In this document: piece by piece, positions 61,142-64,000 of the stretch
How the letters are laid out: each line of letters starts with the position of its first letter
Numbering within the stretch: the first letter of the stretch is position 1
Origin: Prochlorococcus sp. AG-347-E23
Lineage (GTDB): Bacteria > Cyanobacteriota > Cyanobacteriia > PCC-6307 > Cyanobiaceae
Assembly (NCBI GenBank): GCA_003281685.1
Contig: QCBH01000006.1
Coordinates: 1-64,000, forward strand
Reading direction: 5' to 3'
Length of the DNA: 64,000 nucleotides
Made by a program: the position numbers and the translations under genes
Notes under the pieces: generated by a model
Seen by the model: the letters and a program-made list of their open reading frames with translations, nothing else
Told to the model about the DNA's origin: nothing
The model's database searches: none

Positions 61142-62905
61142 ATGCCAAATATACATAAGCCTTTTCATCAAAAATATAGACCAAACAACCTAGACGAATT
61201 GGTTGGGCAAAAATTTATATCCATTACACTCAAACAAGCACTTTTAACAAACAAAATTGCTCCTGCATATCTTTTTAATGGTCCAAGAGGCACTGGAAAA
61301 ACATCAAGTGCAAGAATATTTGCAAAATCTCTAAATTGCCAGGCATTCGAACAACCTACGATAACTCCTTGTTGCAAATGTGACTTATGTAGACAAATTA
61401 CAGATGGGGGGGCTCTAGATATTATCGAGATTGATGCAGCATCAAATACAGGAGTAGAAAATATAAGAGAAATTATAGAAAGAGCGAGATTTGCACCTAC
61501 TCAAGCGAGATGGAAAGTATATGTTATTGATGAATGTCATATGCTGTCAACGGCAGCTTCAAATGCTTTACTAAAAACTATTGAAGAGCCGCCCTCAAAA
61601 GTTGTATTTATCCTTGCGACGACAAATCCTGAGAGAGTAATAAATACAATAAAAAGTAGATGCCAAAAGTTTGATTTTAGAAGAATAAGCCCTAATGATA
61701 TTTTTCAACATTTATCAGAAATCGCTGAAAAAGAATCCATTGAGTACGAAGTTCAAGCGTTAAAAATGATTGCACAAAGATCTAATGGAGGTATGAGAGA
61801 TGCACAAAGCCTCCTTGAACAATTAAGTCTTTTACCAGAAGGCATAACAATTAACAATATCCAAAGCCTCCTAGGAGAAGTATCAGAAAGTGAATTAACA
61901 AATCTGATTAAATCATTAGTTGAGAATGATCCAGAGTCATTAATTATCACCTGCAACAAATTATATGATGCCGGGAACGAACCTCTTCAAATAATTATCG
62001 GACTATTGAATATAACAAGAGATCTACTATTACACACTACAAATAATAAATATTCAGATCTTTATTATACATCTGAGGAATTTCGAGATGAATTGAATAA
62101 AATCTCAAAAACAATAAATAAATCGACAATAATTAATTGGCATAACAATCTGAAAAATATTGAATATCAAATCAAAACAAGTGAAAATCCAAGGCTTTGG
62201 CTTGAAATACATTTAACTGGTCTTCTAAGTAATCAAGAGATAAATAGTTTTGAAAATAAGCAAGAAAGTAAAAATAATATTTCTGAGGCAAAGTATGAAA
62301 TTAGAAAAAACATTGCAAGTTTGAATAAAGAAAATATTTCTAATGAAATTCAAAAACCAAGTATCAAAAAAGAGTTAAATCGCGAGGAATTGATCGAAAA
62401 AAAAGACGAAAAATTGGAAAAATTTGACGTTCTTGAAAAAGAAAGTATTGAAAATATTTCTGACAATAACCAAAATAATCCTGGATTAAATAATTTAAAA
62501 GATAAATGGGAATTAATTCTTTCTAAAGTAGAGTTACCATCAACAAGAATGTTACTTTCGCAACAAGCTGAACTTGAAAGTGTTGATTCGGAAAAAATCA
62601 CAATTGCATTATCACCGAATTGGGAAAATATGATAAAAAGCCGAAAAGTTATAATTGAAAATACTGTAAAAAAGATTTTTGGAGATCGAATAATACTAAA
62701 TTTTTCAACCAAACAATTAAATAAAAGTAACCCAACAAACACTCCAAAAAGAAACCAAAATGAAGTAAATAATTTTCAACCAATAAAAAAAATAGAACCA
62801 AAAACTAATTCTTCAACAAAAATATCTAACGAGGAAACTTATGATGATAGTTCAAAAAACTTAGCAAATTTTTTTAATGGAGAAATTATAGACCTTGATG
62901 AATAA
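61142..62905 (+). CDS. dnaX: DNA polymerase III subunits gamma/tau
   Basis: A 587-residue AAA+ clamp-loader subunit. Walker A is NGPRGTGKTSSARIF (47-54), the zinc module has cysteines 66, 77/78, 80 and 83, Walker B is VYVIDECHML and the arginine-finger region is TIKSRCQKFDFR. Domain III ends near residue 360. The C-terminal tau-like part (about 365-587) is N/K/E/S-rich and poorly conserved, with a more ordered segment at about 450-520 (LKDKWELILSKVELPSTRML). No slippage heptamer for a short gamma form was obvious. It follows clpX by 55 bases. Confidence 0.95.
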   Translation: MPNIHKPFHQKYRPNNLDELVGQKFISITLKQALLTNKIAPAYLFNGPRGTGKTSSARIFAKSLNCQAFEQPTITPCCKCDLCRQITDGGALDIIEIDAASNTGVENIREIIERARFAPTQARWKVYVIDECHMLSTAASNALLKTIEEPPSKVVFILATTNPERVINTIKSRCQKFDFRRISPNDIFQHLSEIAEKESIEYEVQALKMIAQRSNGGMRDAQSLLEQLSLLPEGITINNIQSLLGEVSESELTNLIKSLVENDPESLIITCNKLYDAGNEPLQIIIGLLNITRDLLLHTTNNKYSDLYYTSEEFRDELNKISKTINKSTIINWHNNLKNIEYQIKTSENPRLWLEIHLTGLLSNQEINSFENKQESKNNISEAKYEIRKNIASLNKENISNEIQKPSIKKELNREELIEKKDEKLEKFDVLEKESIENISDNNQNNPGLNNLKDKWELILSKVELPSTRMLLSQQAELESVDSEKITIALSPNWENMIKSRKVIIENTVKKIFGDRIILNFSTKQLNKSNPTNTPKRNQNEVNNFQPIKKIEPKTNSSTKISNEETYDDSSKNLANFFNGEIIDLDE

Positions 62906-62906
62906 A

Positions 62907-64000
62907 TTAAACTCCAGTATGAAGAGTTTTTCGCCAGAGTATTTTTTTGGGAAAAATAGACATCTTTAATGTTACCCAAGGGATTACTAAAAACCAATGT
63001 GATAAATAAAAAATCGATACAAATACCATCAAAAAATTGCTTTTTTGCAATACAGGTACTTCGCTTTTACAATAAGAACCGTACCAAAAAGCAATTCCAG
63101 ATAACGTAAAAGCTGTAAATGAAATAGGCCAGTAAATTGGTGAATCTAATAAGGCAATACTGAAAACTAAATCAAAAATAGAAATAATTGGTAGTGCATA
63201 TTGCAAGATAAAAAAGTAAGTTAAATCAAATTTCTGGAAATAATCAATTTTATTAGTAAATAATTGATCTCCATAATCAAAGAATCTTTGCAAACCCCCC
63301 TCTGCCCATCTTTGTCTTTGCGCTAATAAAGCATTTAAATTCTCAACTGCTTCCTCCATAACTGGAGGATCCCATAAGATTCCAATTCTAGATTTTGATA
63401 ATAATAATCTTAAACTCAAATCAAGATCATCTGTAACTGTATCTTCATTAAAAGAACCACATGCCAATAATGTTTCTTTCTTAATTAATTGACCATTTCC
63501 CCTTAATTCAGAAACTCCAGCAACTGATAATCTTCCACATTGAAAGATCGCATCCATAGCCATTTCCATTGACTGACAGGAAGTTAAAAAATTCTTACTT
63601 ACATTTGTTACTGATTTTCTTAGTTGAACTGCAGACCAATCACCCTCTTCTACAAAACTAAATAACCTTATCAAAGAATCTTGTTTTAATTCAGCATCAG
63701 CATCCAAAACTAATAACCATTCCCCATGAGTAAACTTCAAGGCATAATTCAAAGCTCCTGACTTCCCTCCTCCTGCATTTGGAGAACGACTTACGACTTT
63801 TAACTTGTCATATTGTCTAGATAATCGATCTAAAATTAAAGGCGTCTTATCAGAACTGCCATCATCGATTATATAAATATTTAATTTATTTGTTGGATAA
63901 TCTAAACTAAATAATCTTTCAACTAATCTTGCTATAACATTCTCCTCATCTCTAGCCGCGACTAAAATATCAAGCACTGGTAACTCTTTATTGCTAATTC
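62907..64000 (-). CDS. family 2 glycosyltransferase, N-terminus cut by window end
   Basis: The reading frame stays open past the window edge (ISNKELP precedes VLDILVAARDEENVIARLV), so the true start is outside. About 364 residues are visible. They form a processive-type GT2 enzyme: the DDGSSDKT nucleotide loop, DADAEL with the DxD metal motif, the acceptor-site region ELRGNGQL and the QRQRWAEGG motif, then three to four membrane helices at the C-terminus. The family makes polysaccharides such as N-acetylglucosamine polymers or glycolipids. Product and acceptor cannot be told. Confidence 0.88.
   Translation of the reverse strand, partial: ISNKELPVLDILVAARDEENVIARLVERLFSLDYPTNKLNIYIIDDGSSDKTPLILDRLSRQYDKLKVVSRSPNAGGGKSGALNYALKFTHGEWLLVLDADAELKQDSLIRLFSFVEEGDWSAVQLRKSVTNVSKNFLTSCQSMEMAMDAIFQCGRLSVAGVSELRGNGQLIKKETLLACGSFNEDTVTDDLDLSLRLLLSKSRIGILWDPPVMEEAVENLNALLAQRQRWAEGGLQRFFDYGDQLFTNKIDYFQKFDLTYFFILQYALPIISIFDLVFSIALLDSPIYWPISFTAFTLSGIAFWYGSYCKSEVPVLQKSNFLMVFVSIFYLSHWFLVIPWVTLKMSIFPKKILWRKTLHTGV

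Overview
This window is a gene-dense, AT-rich (roughly 30% G+C by eye) stretch of a cyanobacterial chromosome. PsaC, PsbZ, NdhS, Ycf23, a CobH-type precorrin-8X methylmutase and the RpaB/Ycf27 regulator identify an oxygenic phototroph. The very low GC, compact proteins, short or overlapping intergenic spaces and TTG/GTG starts point to a streamlined marine picocyanobacterium, most likely a high-light-adapted Prochlorococcus. The genus is inferred from gene content and style; no comparison was run.

Layout. 1-5.3 kb: a partial alpha/beta hydrolase, a CPA2 cation/proton antiporter, glycogen phosphorylase and two small unknown proteins. 5.3-9.6 kb: tRNA-Arg(CCU), the RNase P RNA, rnc, ndhS, rimM, glmS and psaC. 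9.7-14.8 kb: acpP-fabF, transketolase, and thiC behind a TPP riboswitch. 14.8-18.6 kb: a small membrane protein, an M20 amidohydrolase, a TPR protein, ruvB and smpB. 18.6-26.3 kb: a small basic unknown protein, lysS, rpaB, mreBCD, ssb, a DedA protein and ahcY. 26.4-34.4 kb: tsaE, a PfkB sugar kinase, a second alpha/beta hydrolase, a group 2 sigma factor, mgtE, tandem crcB, an SH3-like exported protein and gyrB. 34.4-41.3 kb: miaA, infC, a GntR-family regulator joined to cysE, secA and a GNAT protein. 41.3-46.5 kb: two small accessory-looking genes, tRNA-Gly(GCC), ribH, psbZ, mutS and cobH. 46.6-57.3 kb: holA, lysC, uvrB, ycf23, tilS, RNase J, dapA and asd. 57.4-64 kb: tig, clpP, clpX, dnaX and a glycosyltransferase cut by the window end.

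How the genes work together. Most of the content is housekeeping. There is protein quality control (tig-clpP-clpX, smpB), cell shape (mreBCD), DNA maintenance (ruvB, ssb, mutS, uvrB, gyrB, holA, dnaX) and RNA/tRNA processing (rnpB, rnc, RNase J, miaA, tilS, tsaE). lysC, asd and dapA supply the aspartate-to-lysine branch. Photosynthetic electron transfer is represented by psaC, psbZ and ndhS. No stretch longer than 300 bases lacks a gene or RNA.

I found no mobile element, CRISPR array, defence island, prophage or obvious new multi-gene system. The most interesting unexplained signals are small: a gyrB leader with a 25-codon ORF and a T-tracted hairpin; two short palindromes in front of tilS and tig; and a GntR regulator four bases from cysE.
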